From assembly GCA_032718475.1 (NCBI GenBank), contig JAUCBJ010002208.1, forward strand, positions 1 through 32,800: a DNA stretch of 32,800 nt, in the 5' to 3' direction. The notes under the pieces are model-generated. The model was given only the letters and a program-made list of their open reading frames with translations. It was not told the origin of the DNA and searched no databases. Shown here in pieces: positions 9,540 through 20,394 of the stretch (position 1 is the stretch's first letter; every line of letters begins with the position of its first letter). The stretch comes from Nemertoderma westbladi (taxonomy: Eukaryota > Xenacoelomorpha > Nemertodermatida > Nemertodermatidae). The translations under genes and the position numbers were made by a program.

Positions 9540-9998
9540 TTTATCAGGGTCATTAACATATGGAACATGCTGGACCTGGAACACAGTAGAAACATCATCA
9601 TCTCATCACTAATCGCTAGTCTTTTAAACAGTCTTTAGACTCTGCTTTCTTATCAAGACATCTGAAATGTTTTAGAAATCTAAGTGACTGTTTGTTTATA
9701 GGCCTACTATACATACATAAATCCTTATAAATTGACCTTATGAGGAACCAGAATCATTTATAACTTGGGCAAAAAGTATAACCTTTTTCACCAACCTATT
9801 CTCGAGGCTTTATCTCATTTCTGGAGTAAACCTTGCAGGCACTAAAGTTGCATTGCAATAGTCGATAGTGTGTAGGGATGGATTTTGCTTTTTATTCCAA
9901 AATTTTAACATTACGAAATGATTGTACATATACATTTCGATCAAAAATTTTGATCAACACTTTCAATGAAATTTTAGAAATTCCACCAAAAATATTTT
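9540..9998. other. Body of the 7.2 kb element, right of the foldback
   Basis: It continues the host sequence interrupted at 4947. No intact gene. It contains one TAGGCCTA (9699-9706). Confidence 0.5.
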
Positions 9999-10263
9999 GG
10001 CACTTGTGTCAAATCAAATAGATGACCCTCCTAATCTGCTAATCCTGAAATCACCAGCTAATGCTGAAATTTAGTGCAGGTGATATCAATATTCCTAACT
10101 CTTGTTTATTGTTTTTTGGTTACTTTCAACTCACCTCTGTAACCTGCTCCTTTGCTAACCCTGTAACCGGACACTAGTGAAAGTGACTTTAGTTTTGGTG
10201 ATTTCAGGATTAGCAGAATAGGGGCTAGGAGGGTCTCCTACAGCCCTATTTGACACAAGTGCC
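9999..10263. mobile_element. 265-bp MITE with about 60-bp TIRs
   Basis: Left end GGCACTTGTGTCAAAT ... CTAATCCTGAAATCACC (to about 10055) is repeated in inverted form at the right, ending ATTTGACACAAGTGCC at 10263; the inner parts differ by a few insertions. The flanks are AATATTTT (9991-9998) and AATGTTTT (10264-10271), an 8-bp duplication with one mismatch, compatible with a hAT-type MITE. The centre carries a TTATTGTTTT..GGTTA / TAACCTGCTCCTTT segment also found at 13850-14010 and 20757-20900. Confidence 0.78.
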
Positions 10264-10267
10264 AATG

Positions 10268-10530
10268 TTTTATTTTACTTTTTTTACCGGGAGAAAAAGT
10301 AAAATCAATGCAAAATTATGGCTCTATGGTGCATTATTATGTGGCAATATTATTCAATATTATTGCAGGTTGCTGTGTTGCCGACTTTGCAAAAGCTGTG
10401 CCCAACAAAAAGTTACAATATTCAGATATTACGGGGACAACTTTTTCCCTACTAGTGGGGAAAAAAAGTAGGCCTACTACTTTTTCTCCCGATTTTAGGG
10501 CATATTCAAGCAAAAAAGTAACAATATAAA
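10268..10530 (+). mobile_element. MITE-like repeat abutting the previous one, copy 1
   Basis: It starts TTTTACTTTTTTTACCGGGAG and ends, in inverted sense, TTACTTTTTT...CCTAAAATCGGGAG. The inner part includes AAAAAGTAGGCCTACTACTTTTT, a near-palindrome. A second, shorter copy lies in inverted orientation at 18190-18310 and shares the terminal blocks. No coding content. Confidence 0.6.
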
Positions 10531-10922
10531 AATATAAGTTCTTTAAGCTCTGTACTTCGTTTTATATGTCTACCATCTGATCAGCCACCCCACTGCACCC
10601 CTACCAGTAGCCTTTTTAAGTATAAGCCTTTTTAAACTAATACTGAATATGTTTTAATTTTAAATATTATATTTCACAACACTTAGACTGTTAGACACTA
10701 CCCTAGGCCTACATCAGTTTATTTTTTTACCTTTGCAATACAGTAACAAGCTAACAACTACTGAACTAGGGCAACTATGACTTCTGTCTGTATCTGACTA
10801 TGCTGCTATGAAATTCAAATTTGGGGTATAACTCAAATTTAGAGAATTAACCTAACCTTGTATTAAAATTGAGGTAATTCCAAAATTGGGTCTATAATTT
10901 GAAATTTGAGGTATTCTCAAAT
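10531..10922. other. Right subterminal part of the 7.2 kb element
   Basis: Noncoding. 10808-10922 holds several AAATTTGAGGT/AAATTTGGGGT motifs that mirror those at the left end. Confidence 0.6.
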
Positions 10923-10946
10923 TTGATGATCTCCCTGACTGTGTAG
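10923..10946 (-). repeat. Right TIR of the 7.2 kb element plus TGTAG duplication
   Basis: The right TIR at 10923-10941 is an exact inverted copy of 3698-3716. TGTAG at 10942-10946 is the second copy of the target duplication, and LINE A coding resumes at once. Confidence 0.88.
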
Positions 10947-12548
10947 TGGAACACTTTTTACTTCTAGACTGCGATCTGATCTGTCGAACTATGGCTGATG
11001 TGATTAATATGTGTTTCAAATTAGTTGAAGTTCCCCCTTGTTTCGGTAAAACTATTGTAACAAGTTTGTACAAGGGCAAAGAAAGGGATCCACTGCTAAG
11101 CAAATCTTATCATCCTATCTCCTCTGTTAGTATTTTCGGTAAGATCTTCGAATCTGTATTACTCCACGAATTCATCCAAATTGCTGAACATATCCCTAGC
11201 TCACAGTTTGCATACCGGTACCGTCGAAAAATCGGGACAGATGTTATAATCAGTGGTGTTCTAGAATTCCACGAAGCACAACGGAAAAAGGGAACCAGTG
11301 TCTTCATATGTCAACTAGATATGTCGGGGGCTTTTAACAATGTAGAACTTAGTATTCTCTTTAGACAGTTAGAAGGTTAATGAATTATATCAACCCTCAC
11401 ATATGCTTAGCTTTGTTCTGTTGTTGTCTTATTATATGCAAACTGTCGCTCATCTGAAATTTGGTGGTCTCATTAACGACCAGGGAATCAAGCTCATTAG
11501 AGGATTAAAACAAGCAGACAAGGATCTTTGCTATCTCCGATGTTGTTCAATTTCTACACCAAGGACGTGTTGGAGAAACTGAAAGAATCTGGTTTTGGAG
11601 AAAATCTTACCGATCTGTGGTTGGGAATTGTTGCATACGCAGATGACCTTCTAATCTGTGCAAGATCTGTATCTGACCTTGAGGTCATTACAGGTATAGT
11701 TATCGACAAACTGCAAGAATCAAATCTGGAAGTGGAGGACAGCAAAACTCGATGGAACTACCACCTTGGAAGCGGCTGTTCAAAATTCGCAGTTCCTACT
11801 TTTCTGAATATCGGGCAGTCGGGGGCACCTTGATCCCGCCTCACCCGAAACTGAACTTCCTTGGCTTCACATTACCGACTGGTCATGGCAACCACCTTCA
11901 GGTCGTTCAGGAGTGTATCCAGTGTGTTTATCGTGCTTCCGATATTTTTCATCGCCGCAGCTGGACTACTCATTTGGACTGTGATACCGTCGGATTTCTT
12001 TGGCGCATGATAGGAGTACCATCCATCACCCACTCAGTTCGGTTCTTGGCGGGATCACTTAGTAAAGTCGAAACCCGCAAATTAGAGATTGAGTATCGGA
12101 AGGCCCTTCGGGGTCTCTTACTGGTCGGCCCCTACGTTAACAACCAGATCATTTACAATCTACTTGGATGCCGCCCTCTACACAATGCAGCAATGAGGTG
12201 TACAAACAGTGCATAGGTACCATACTAAGAGTCGCTAGCTGCCCAGTCCCATTCTTACAATCACTTATCAAATCAGCCTCGCGGTTCAATAGCTGCTCGA
12301 ACACAAACTATGTAGGCTTGACTTCTGCATATGCGAAATGCAGAAGCAATTACCCAATGCCCAGTCTGCACAGTCTACTCACCTATACCTACTGTAAACG
12401 TTCCCTCTTTAACCGTGCTAAGACTGAACCACTAACAATCAGTGAAACTGTTGGGGTGAACTTCATTAAAAACTGCTACAGCAACAGTAACTGCGGAAGT
12501 TTCATATCTAAGCATAAACGTATCCTGTCTTATTTTAATGTCGTTTGA
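10942..12548 (+). pseudogene. LINE A reverse transcriptase, main part
   Basis: Non-LTR RT motifs follow in order. VEHF...INMCFKLVEVP and YHPISSVSIFGKIFE are the template-binding region. CQLDMSGAFNNV is motif A, with the first catalytic aspartate. GLKQ, then after a frameshift GSLLSPMLFNFY, is motif B. AYADDLLICA (about 11634-11665) is the YADD catalytic box. NFLGFTL is the thumb-entry motif. A C-terminal region continues to a stop at 12546-12548. It is broken by a stop at 11378 and by frameshifts near 11390, 11515, 11755 and 12200, so it is inactive. The first codons join exactly to 3697 once the inserted element is discounted. The clade could be CR1- or Jockey-like; I cannot settle it. Confidence 0.85.
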
Positions 12549-13020
12549 ACATCTGTCCGATGCCTGTTTGCGTGTTGTGCTGCAAATATATTTTATTGAT
12601 TCAATTATCCCGAGACCGTCTATGATTATTACGGACCATATTATTGTGTTGTTATAATATTAAGCCATAATGTTTTAATCAGTAAAATTATTCATCTACC
12701 GTCTCATTAACATGACAGCGGGAGTTTTATGTCTAAATATAAACGTGGTTTTTGACGCAATCTGAGTAACGAACTACCCATAAATAAATTATATGTTTCA
12801 GTATCTATAAACATTGATTTTATAATTGTATAGGCCTAGTATACGTTGAGTATTACAATCAATTACTGTAATTCCCCATGTATCCACTGTCTACTGTAAC
12901 CTTGCTTTACCAATACCTTATATTACCCATATTGATCTGATTTTATTCGTGCTGTGCACATTTTATCTTCTTATAACAATGTCAATTTTATTTGATTAAA
13001 CACATTGAACTAACTAACTA
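12549..13020 (+). other. Probable 3' UTR of LINE A
   Basis: AT-rich sequence after the LINE stop, ending in ATTAAACACATTGAACTAACTAACTA. A short ACTA microsatellite is a common kind of 3' tail for CR1/L2-like LINEs that lack poly(A). The end point is inferred. Confidence 0.45.
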
Positions 13021-14276
13021 TTCCATTGTATAATACTGTAATAATTATGACATAGGGGCCTACAGCAGTAATTTCATACATCAGTACATCTAATAAATTC
13101 CCGTAGTACCGGCTGACCGGTATTTCAGCTAATTTGCAAATGTAATCACTTAAAACACCTAAAATGTTTTAAAAAAAGTATTCCCGACGGTGAAAGTTTT
13201 TATTCCATCGGTATTGAAATGACGGGTTAATTTTTCGAATTACATCCATAAAAACAATAAAAATACACCCCTTACTGCCTTACTGCAGTACTTACTGCCT
13301 TATGCAGTTATGTGACGTCTTGGGTCCCTTCAGCCCTTCTGCGCCTCCTGCCATTTTAGAGTTGAATTTACAACTTACTGACTTAAAAGTTGAATTTTAA
13401 AAAAAGTTTTAAATTTCAACTCAGTTGAAATTTGAAATTCTCCCCAACTGACAGACTGATATCTGGATATCAGGATATAGAGTACCGGTATGTACATTTA
13501 TTATTCAGCAGATGGCACTCCATGGCAAAATAAAAAAAACCGTTATCGCTGTAGACTGTATCTTCTCCGGGAAGATCATTACAGCATTACTGCATTAGGC
13601 CTATTGTTTGTTGATCCACCTGCTGATCTGTCTGCCTGTAGCTGTACCTACTCTCTGACTCTGCTTTCAAATCAAATTAAATCTTATTTTTGAAATTTGA
13701 CCTATGCTGCTATCATGGCTGCTACCGGTATGGCTGTATGGGATTTGACCTAGGTTGAATTCTTGAATTCGTCAGGCAGTCAGGTCATACACGGATTTTA
13801 GATCGATTCGATTTTGATGCTATTGTATTGCTGGTATTGTCTGATGACTATGATCGTTTTGGTAGGCATATCGTTTTGGTTAGAAAAGCCTGCTGCTGCT
13901 ACTGTAGGCCTAAGGCGTAACCTGCTCCTTTCCATAAAGTAAGAAATCTAGGTTCGTTTATTGTTTTGGTTACAAAACACCGCCACTGTACTTTAACGTA
14001 ACCTGTTTGATTTCATGAAATTATTGCCACAGTACCAGCAGACCAGGAGGCTGCCAGTATACACTGATATGTGTGATACTGATACATCTATATACCGGTA
14101 CTGATCAGCTGATATAGGCCTAATATCAGAATATACAGATCAGCAGATATAAGAAGACTGAGCTGAGCAGCTGAGCGGGAACGCTGTGCTACTACCTGGG
14201 TATTGCTGTATACAACACAGTCAGACAGTTAGAACTGTAGAGGCTACGAATGTAATGTACCGTACCGCAGTACCGG
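13021..14276. other. Spacer upstream of the zinc-finger gene
   Basis: No gene recognised. Contains four TAGGCCTA octamers between 12.8 and 14.2 kb, two copies of the GTTTTGGTTA...TAACCTG dispersed motif (13855-13940 and 13952-14010) and a TTGAATTTTAAA / TTTAAATTTCAA inverted motif (13390-13430). It presumably includes promoter and 5' UTR for the gene at 14292, but I see no clear TATA box or initiator. Confidence 0.5.
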
Positions 14277-14291
14277 TAATGCTGTGTTGTA

Positions 14292-14760
14292 ATGGAATCG
14301 TCTCCTTTTATTTGTAAATTGGAGCCCCGTTCTCCGGTCAATGTTGTTGATATGACGTCACTGCACGGTTCATTGGAGCCGATACACACGAACTCGGCAC
14401 TTCCACCGACTTCCACGATCGTCCTACCTGTACTGCAGTCATCCACCGCCACTGGGAAGCTACTCGACGCTTCAAGCTATGGTGCCTCTCCAGCTCCCCG
14501 TCTCCTAGCTAATTTACTCAATGGAGACGATGACTTTCGAATTTCGCCAGCCAATCAAACCGCCGCCTCAGCGACCACTAACTGCCTCTATCATGTATTC
14601 ACCCGGGTAAACATTGTTATCCCATCTCCCCCAGCTATTTCCAGTAACGCCGGCCAATGTCTCGGTGATAGCGGGAGTCTGTCCCAAGGAAATGACCGTC
14701 GCCTAACTAATAATTCTGCCATCCTTGGTCAAGAGCTCAATACTTCTAGTTACCTTCCAG
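14292..14760 (+). CDS. C2H2 zinc-finger gene, coding exon 1 (N-terminus)
   Basis: The ATG at 14292 is preceded in frame by TAA at 14277-14279, which supports it as the true start. The exon encodes 156 residues beginning MESSPFICKLEPRSPVNV, rich in Ser, Thr, Pro and Asn with no recognisable domain, typical of a disordered regulatory N-terminus. It ends CTTCCAG at 14760, followed by GTTAGT, a good splice donor; reading through reaches a stop three codons later. The exon ends after the first base of a codon, the phase needed by the exon at 20308. Base composition is richer in GC than the surroundings, as expected for coding sequence. The link to the later exons is inferred from phase and order; there may be exons I missed in the 5.5-kb gap. 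Confidence 0.7.
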
Positions 14761-15462
14761 GTTAGTCTGCCTGACTTATAATAATACCGTAATCCGGCGT
14801 GAAGTGCTGAAGTGAGATGAAAAAAAATTTTGTTTACAATGTCCATAAAATGAAATAGCAATTATTTCTTGTCAAAATTACAACAATCTGACAATTGTCT
14901 ATGTAGATATATATGTCTTCAAAATTAGGTACAGCATTAGAGTAGTAAAAAAAACTGTGAAATTTCACCTTTGGTGAAGAGGGCAGAGGGATACATTTTG
15001 GAGTGAAGTGTGGGATAATGATTTTTTTAGTAACAATTTATATAATGGCTATTATGAACTAAATAAGGGGGGGGGGGGGTGAAGTGGGACAATATAAATT
15101 AAAAAAAAAACATCGTTTAAATCCATAATTTCCAAAAATGGCAATAATACCAATTGCCTCTATCTGTTTATAGGCCTTTTATTTTATTAACTAATATTTA
15201 ATTTTATATATTATTATATTAACTATATTAATATATCCTTTATTTATATATATACTTAATATTGTCCAACTTGCCTTGTCGCCCTTATTCATTTCGATAT
15301 AAAAGTAGTTATTGTATAAAAGTTATACCACCTCCCTCACCCCAGTTGACGGTACAGATGATAACATTATTTATATAATATGATAAAGTACATGATTATT
15401 CAGTTACGAACTGCACCTCATCTTCAACAGATGTAATATATACTACGGGTATGATACTATTA

Positions 15463-15640
15463 ATGTGGGGTGAGCCATGAAAGTAAAGGAGCTTAGCATA
15501 CGGGTACCACCATCTCAAAATCGGTGTGTCAGTTGATATGTAGATCTGTTTTTAAACGTTAATAACTTGTCAAATCCTGGATGAAATCTAACCAAACTTG
15601 GTACACATGTTGTTTGGCAAAAGTTCAGAAATTTTCCAAA
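15463..15640 (+). repeat. Dispersed repeat, copy 1 (GTGGGGTGAGCCA ... ACCAAACTTGGTACACATG)
   Basis: Begins TGTGGGGTGAGCCATGAAAG and reaches AACGTTAATAACTTGTCAA ... AACCAAACTTGGTACACATG. Related blocks in the same order occur at 19302-19440, and the second block alone at 27420-27480. Noncoding; family unknown. Confidence 0.6.
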
Positions 15641-15654
15641 TGGGGCCTTCCTTT

Positions 15655-16335
15655 CAGGACGATGGCAGCGAGGCTAATGAAGGAGACGAGTATTGTGTTG
15701 GCAATACTCCTAAATAACCTGGTTACTCTGGTTTAGCATATTAAATATACAATGTAGATAAGACAATATGATAATGCTCTCCATAGCGAAAAATAATAAG
15801 TGAATTGTTGTGGGGTGAGTGACGCGGTGTATTAAATAGGCCTATACAATGTAAATAAGACAAAGGTTTAGAATATTGGGCGATATGTCATTTTGATCAA
15901 TACCGGTAGTGGAATATGTTGTATGCAAGTTATTTTGGTGACAAGATTATGTACAGGACGAGTGCAACGAGGGTTGTAATGAAGACGAGTATGGTGTTAA
16001 CTATCCTAATAACGAGTATTGTTTTGGCAATACTCTTAAACCACATAGTTTAGCATATTTGTTGATGATATGTCATTTTATCCAATAGGCCTACTGATAA
16101 TGGAATGTGCAATATTGTAAGGTATATATTTAGTGAGCAGGTTGTACAGGACGAAGACGAACGTAACGAGTTTTGCAGTGGATACGAGTATCCATATGCC
16201 ATAAATCAGCAGTTACTCGCACAGTTTCGAGTCTAAGCATAGTTATAAAGGTCGACAGTCTGCGTTTAAGAAAAAAAATGTGAGACAAAATAGGGCGAGC
16301 GCAACGAGGCTAATGAAGGATACGAGTATTGTAAA
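15655..16335 (+). repeat. Diverged repeat field with GCAACGAGG...GACGAGTATTGT motif
   Basis: Four related segments, at about 15655-15710, 15954-16065, 16144-16200 and 16290-16335, share an AGGACGA(G)xxCAACGAGGxTxATGAAGGAxACGAGTATT pattern. Between them, GGTTTAGCATATT, ATATGTCATTTT and ATACAATGTAxATAAGACAA blocks also recur. The spacing is irregular (about 150-300 bp), as in an old tandem array or repeated insertions of one family. Confidence 0.6.
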
Positions 16336-17977
16336 ACTAAAAATTTCATACCCGGTACTTAACTTAAATATCCCTCTAGTTAGTAGGTTTACAAATGACA
16401 GTTGAAGCATGTAAGGGCAAACTGAAATGAACCTCTTTTTTTTTACAACCAGTTTAAGGCAAACTGAAAGCATCACTCATTGATATTTTGGAATTACGGT
16501 TTTCGTATATCTAATTGAGATTAGTACACTTTCATATATAGGCTGTCGTGCTGCCCACAGCTTGGTTTAGGTAAGTATGTGCGTAAAGTGAGCCGACCTT
16601 TTATAATTAATGGATAAATATTTGAACGTTGAATATACTTTTTTTTAATACAATTATCGGTATGATATGCTTTTATACTTTTATTTATATTCCGTCGGGA
16701 TTTTGTGCGCACTTTTGTAATCTGCGTACAATGCGTGTAATGTGTCTGCTAACAAAATCGAAGCGGTGCCTTTAAAATATGTGACCTGATGACAATGTGA
16801 TACATAATTACAGTAGGTATGTGATCAGCTATGCAACGAGCTAGTGGAAAACACTGTCTACTGTGGTAATATATTTGCAGGCATGGGGTCATGTTTCTCG
16901 CCAAATCAAGCTTTACCAAGAGGCTCAAGCTAGATGGTAAATTGAAGTTCAATGTATGAGATGTATCATTGTATTCTAATTTTTCATGCTGCTAGGCGTC
17001 GCCATAACATTTGAAATTTTCTCAGATCAGGAGGATACGGCTAGCGTGAGATATTCATTAGTTAACCCATAGAATACTATTATTGATGATGCTGTAGAAT
17101 TTATAATTCTTCACAATCAGTCCTCCACTCCCCCAGCCCCACTTGTTATTTAATTATCCTATCTTTAAAAACTGAAAGGTTTGCGATAGTTTAAATCTCT
17201 ACCGGTCCGGTATGCATATAAACTATTACCGTAACTCTATCCAGAATTACATAGAAAATTTGTATGTATTTAAATGGATGACTTTTGTCTATTTCAATCC
17301 GCGTATTTTTTTCGTCTTTCCTGGCCTACAGAAGGCTTAAAATGCCATGTGAACTTCTACTATATCAAAGACTCCGTGAGGCAGTAATTGTGTGCATCCG
17401 GTATATATATCAATTGAGTCCCATGTTCTTCGGTGATGATTTGAATTTACATAGGTATATTTATATCCATCCGAGGCGAATGTTAATTATCGGACCTCCT
17501 CCTATTGACGCAAGGCAGGGGTGCCGGTGTGTTCCTGGGGCTGCCTTCATGAACTGATTACTTTAGAACGTAGCTCTATGATGATTAAAGACTCACAACC
17601 CACAAAATTTCGTTTATTTCGAAAACATTTTTAATATTTGTTCAATTACCATTAAACTGTCAATTAAACTTCACCACTAATAGTCGACATTAATGTGCAA
17701 GGATATCATGTCAGACAAGGTTTTTTTTGGAAATTTGCTGATGGCGCTGTCGGCGCCATCGACCAAAATTTATATGGCGTCGCGTCAGAAATTACTACCA
17801 CTACCGCTGTACGACTACTTTACCACCTACTGATTAACCAGTAGTACCAGTAAGCCTACGACGTAAGCTTGCTTGTACTTATATGCTCAGCAAAAATAAT
17901 TAAAAATTAAACAAAAATAACTAACATTCATATTACCGGTAATTAATAAAAACTTATAATTACTGTAATGAAAATGT

Positions 17978-18034
17978 ATGAAAAGGACTAGAATTGCTCA
18001 ACATTGCGTTAACATTCATTTTAGTCCTTTTCAT
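17978..18034. repeat. Imperfect hairpin with exact 13-bp stem
   Basis: ATGAAAAGGACTA at 17978-17990 is the exact inverted complement of TAGTCCTTTTCAT at 18022-18034. Three further pairs and a G:T wobble extend the stem inward, leaving a loop of about 23 nt. It could be a MITE remnant or a transcript hairpin in intron 1. Confidence 0.6.
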
Positions 18035-18189
18035 TTATTATCCCGTTTAATAGTTAATTTTATATTAATTTTAATTAATATAATGTTATTAGTTTAATTT
18101 TAAATCTTCTTCTTTAAATATGTTTTTCAAATTCAAGTTTTAAAATTTTAATTAAAATAAACGTAAACTATTTGAAATGTAAACTATGT

Positions 18190-18310
18190 TATTCTTAATT
18201 GTTACTTTTTCGCTCGAATATACCCCAAAATCGGGAAAAAGGGTTTCCATGGGGGAAAAAGTAACTCAAAGAATTGCATTCATTCATATTTTACTTTTTT
18301 TCCCGGCGAA
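18190..18310 (-). mobile_element. MITE-like repeat, copy 2
   Basis: The inverted counterpart of 10268-10530. The block ATTGTTACTTTTTCGCTCGA followed by ATACCCCAAAATCGGG matches the right end of copy 1, and TTTTACTTTTTTTCCCGG matches its left end. The centre is shorter. Confidence 0.55.
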
Positions 18311-19301
18311 AATAAATAAAATAAATTATTTTTGGTGGAAATTCTTAAATTTTATTACATGCGTTGAAAGAGAATCGAAGTAAAGGTTTACACGTATTTT
18401 GAGAAAAATCCATTCACGCACTCAAAAGTTATTCCATTAGTGTCTGCAAGGCTCGAAAACGGAACTGAATATCCAATATTGGTTTATGTGGTTAAGCGGC
18501 TCTCTAGTTACGTAACAAATATTCGATAACACTAAATTATTTAACATTGAGTAAGTCAGCATCAGGAGTTGAAGAGTACTGTAAATTGGAATTGCACTAA
18601 CTATGGTTTAAGCAATTATAGTAAAACACTACAGTTCCTATATTTTATTAAAGAATTAAGCAACAAAAAAGTACCAATTGAAGAATATAATTACGTATTA
18701 TATACATGGAAAAAAAAACGTATGATACATTTTCTTCCAATATTCTCTCGACCCTTTATTAACCTCGCTGGCGTTCGGTACATATAAAATACCTCGAGAA
18801 CAGTGAAAAAAAGTTAAATTTTTGTCCCATGTAATACATAATTATATTCTAACTAATTAAATTCTCAGTGACAAGTTAATTAAAACCACTTTAATTAACA
18901 AGATAAAGATAACATTAAAATTTCAACTAAACTACCGTTAGTTGAACATTCAAATTATGTGCCAACCCCACCGCCTCAAAAATTTTAATATTTTTTGGAA
19001 TCTACATTTATTTAATACCGATACTGTACTGATATCGGAAAATGTGCATGGCGAATCTCGGAGAAATCTCTAAGGCGCTGCTGGCGCCATCCAGTTTCCT
19101 GCAATGGCGCCACGGCCATGTCATGTGCTATGTGCTACGGCCATGTGCTAAAAAACCCTGATTGTCAGTTAGATATTGTTATTTATTTTGTGAGGAAATT
19201 GATTTACTATTAAAGCTGTGGCCGTTCGCGTTCAGTCATTATAGTTTTTTTGTTTGCAGATAATCCCGGTTAGTGTCTTATCTTGTTGTATGTATGCTCT
19301 A

Positions 19302-19440
19302 TGCAGTGTAGGGGGCGAGCCACTGAAATTACGCCATTAATCAACCCGTCCTTTTCCAATATTTTAACGCTAATAACTCGTTGATCCTCAATTAAATTTA
19401 ACCAAACTGTTGTTTGTTTTTATTATTTGTCAATATTTCG
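19302..19440 (+). repeat. Dispersed repeat, copy 2
   Basis: GTAGGGGGCGAGCCACTGAAA, then AACGCTAATAACTCGTTGATC and TTAACCAAACTGTTGTTTG follow the block order of copy 1 at 15463. A further inverted GGGGCGAGCCAC block lies at about 24057-24075. Confidence 0.5.
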
Positions 19441-20307
19441 GCCCAAACATGAAATTATCTAATTATATTTGTAACAATATAAACCAAACAAACAGGCCTT
19501 CTACAGGGCAGCACGTTATTGACTATAACTACTGAAAACTAAACATTTCTCGAAAATCTACTTGACTTAAAAACTTTCTAAACTTTTTAAAAACACTACT
19601 TTTCCCCTTTCAACTATCGGTTACAAACAACCAATAAATAGTATTCATCCATCTCATCCCTGTTCATCTGTTCATCCATCCGGTTTTCCAAACAGGGATT
19701 TCATATAATCCACTCGCTTTAATGGATATGGATATGGGACATGCTTCTCTGGAGTTCGGCAGGTGTATAGCCCCCATTTCTATAGGTCGTATCCGTTTTA
19801 GTAACGCGATTAATCGAAACCGTCTTAACATCTTTATTTATTACTCTTGGAATATCCCATGGAACATTGTGTGTTTAGACTGAAACAGCTGGTACCCAGT
19901 ACAGGCAGCACTATATAGCCAATACTTGCTTCTAACTGCATCCCTAGATGATCCACTGCCTGGAATCGTGTTTCCTTTACTAATTATCCAATTTGGATAT
20001 CTGCTGCGTTCATAATCTCCCCTTTCCGACGCATAGAATTCGAGCTGTAGTTGCTATGTGTACTGATTACTAGCGTTACTAATAATATCTCAATGTATTT
20101 GTGTTGTAATTAATCCTGCCAGTAATGAATGTGGATTTAACTTCCCTGCCGTAACATTTCGTTATTCCATGATGTAAGAATACATAAATTGTATGCGTGT
20201 TTGTGTGTGAGTGTGTTGGTTTGATGGTTGGTTACTATTATAATCTTGTTTTCTGTTTCAAGTAGCGATGTATTTTTTTAATCTTTATCCATCCGAATTC
20301 GTTTTAG

Positions 20308-20394
20308 GTGCCTCAAAATCTGTTGAATCGTTATCTTCTGAAACTGCAGGTGAAAGTCAAACGAAACGCAAGAAGGGCCGACCAGCAAAACAGG
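20308..20394 (+). CDS. Zinc-finger gene, exon 2 (basic, AT-hook-like patch)
   Basis: Bounded by CGTTTTAG before 20308 and GTGAGT from 20395. The 87 bases read ASKSVESLSSETAGESQTKR then KKGRPAKQ in the phase left by exon 1 (one base carried over, completing a Gly codon). KRKKGRPAK resembles the AT-hook core (RGRP-type) and may bind the minor groove or act as a nuclear localisation signal. Both splice sites fit consensus and the phase agrees on both sides. Confidence 0.75.

Larger units (their letters stand above)
3698..10941. mobile_element. 7.2 kb TIR element inserted into LINE A, itself carrying nested insertions
   Basis: The ends are inverted repeats: CAGTCAGGGAGATCATCAA at 3698-3716 is exact against 10923-10941, and similarity continues weakly for about 30 more bases. 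Both ends are rich in CAAATTTGAGGT-like subterminal motifs (3720-4000 and 10808-10928). The flanking duplication is TGTAG (5 bp). No intact transposase is visible, so it looks non-autonomous or decayed. Without the nested foldback and its duplication it would be about 2.65 kb. A 5-bp duplication is unlike hAT (8), Tc1/mariner (TA), piggyBac/Kolobok (TTAA) or Polinton (6). Transib makes 5-bp duplications, but the terminus CAGTCAG is not a good Transib end. The superfamily is left open. Confidence 0.85.
14761..20307 (+). other. Putative intron 1 of the zinc-finger gene, rich in repeats
   Basis: 5.5 kb with no convincing coding sequence. It holds poly-G at 15067-15079, a diverged repeat field at 15455-16340, an inverted repeat at 17978-18034, a MITE-like copy at 18190-18310, two GGCGCT...GGCGCCAT motifs (17740 and 19075) and a dispersed repeat at 19302-19440. 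The sections 16340-17950, 18320-19300 and 19440-20300 contain nothing I recognise. Confidence 0.5.

Noticed and set aside
3698-10941. Polinton/Maverick or hAT identity for the 7.2 kb element
   Set aside because: The flanking duplication is 5 bp, not 6 or 8. There is no polymerase, integrase, capsid or hAT transposase, and the TIR is short.
14192-14452. Minus-strand frame opposite zinc-finger exon 1
   Set aside because: A shadow of the plus-strand exon, which has an upstream in-frame stop, a good donor and matching phases.
17285-17557. Plus-strand 90-codon frame as an extra exon of the zinc-finger gene
   Set aside because: No recognisable domain, no good flanking splice sites in phase, and composition near that of its surroundings.
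17738-19110. The two GGCGCT...GGCGCCAT motifs as TIRs of one element
   Set aside because: They are in the same orientation, not inverted, and no target duplication flanks them.
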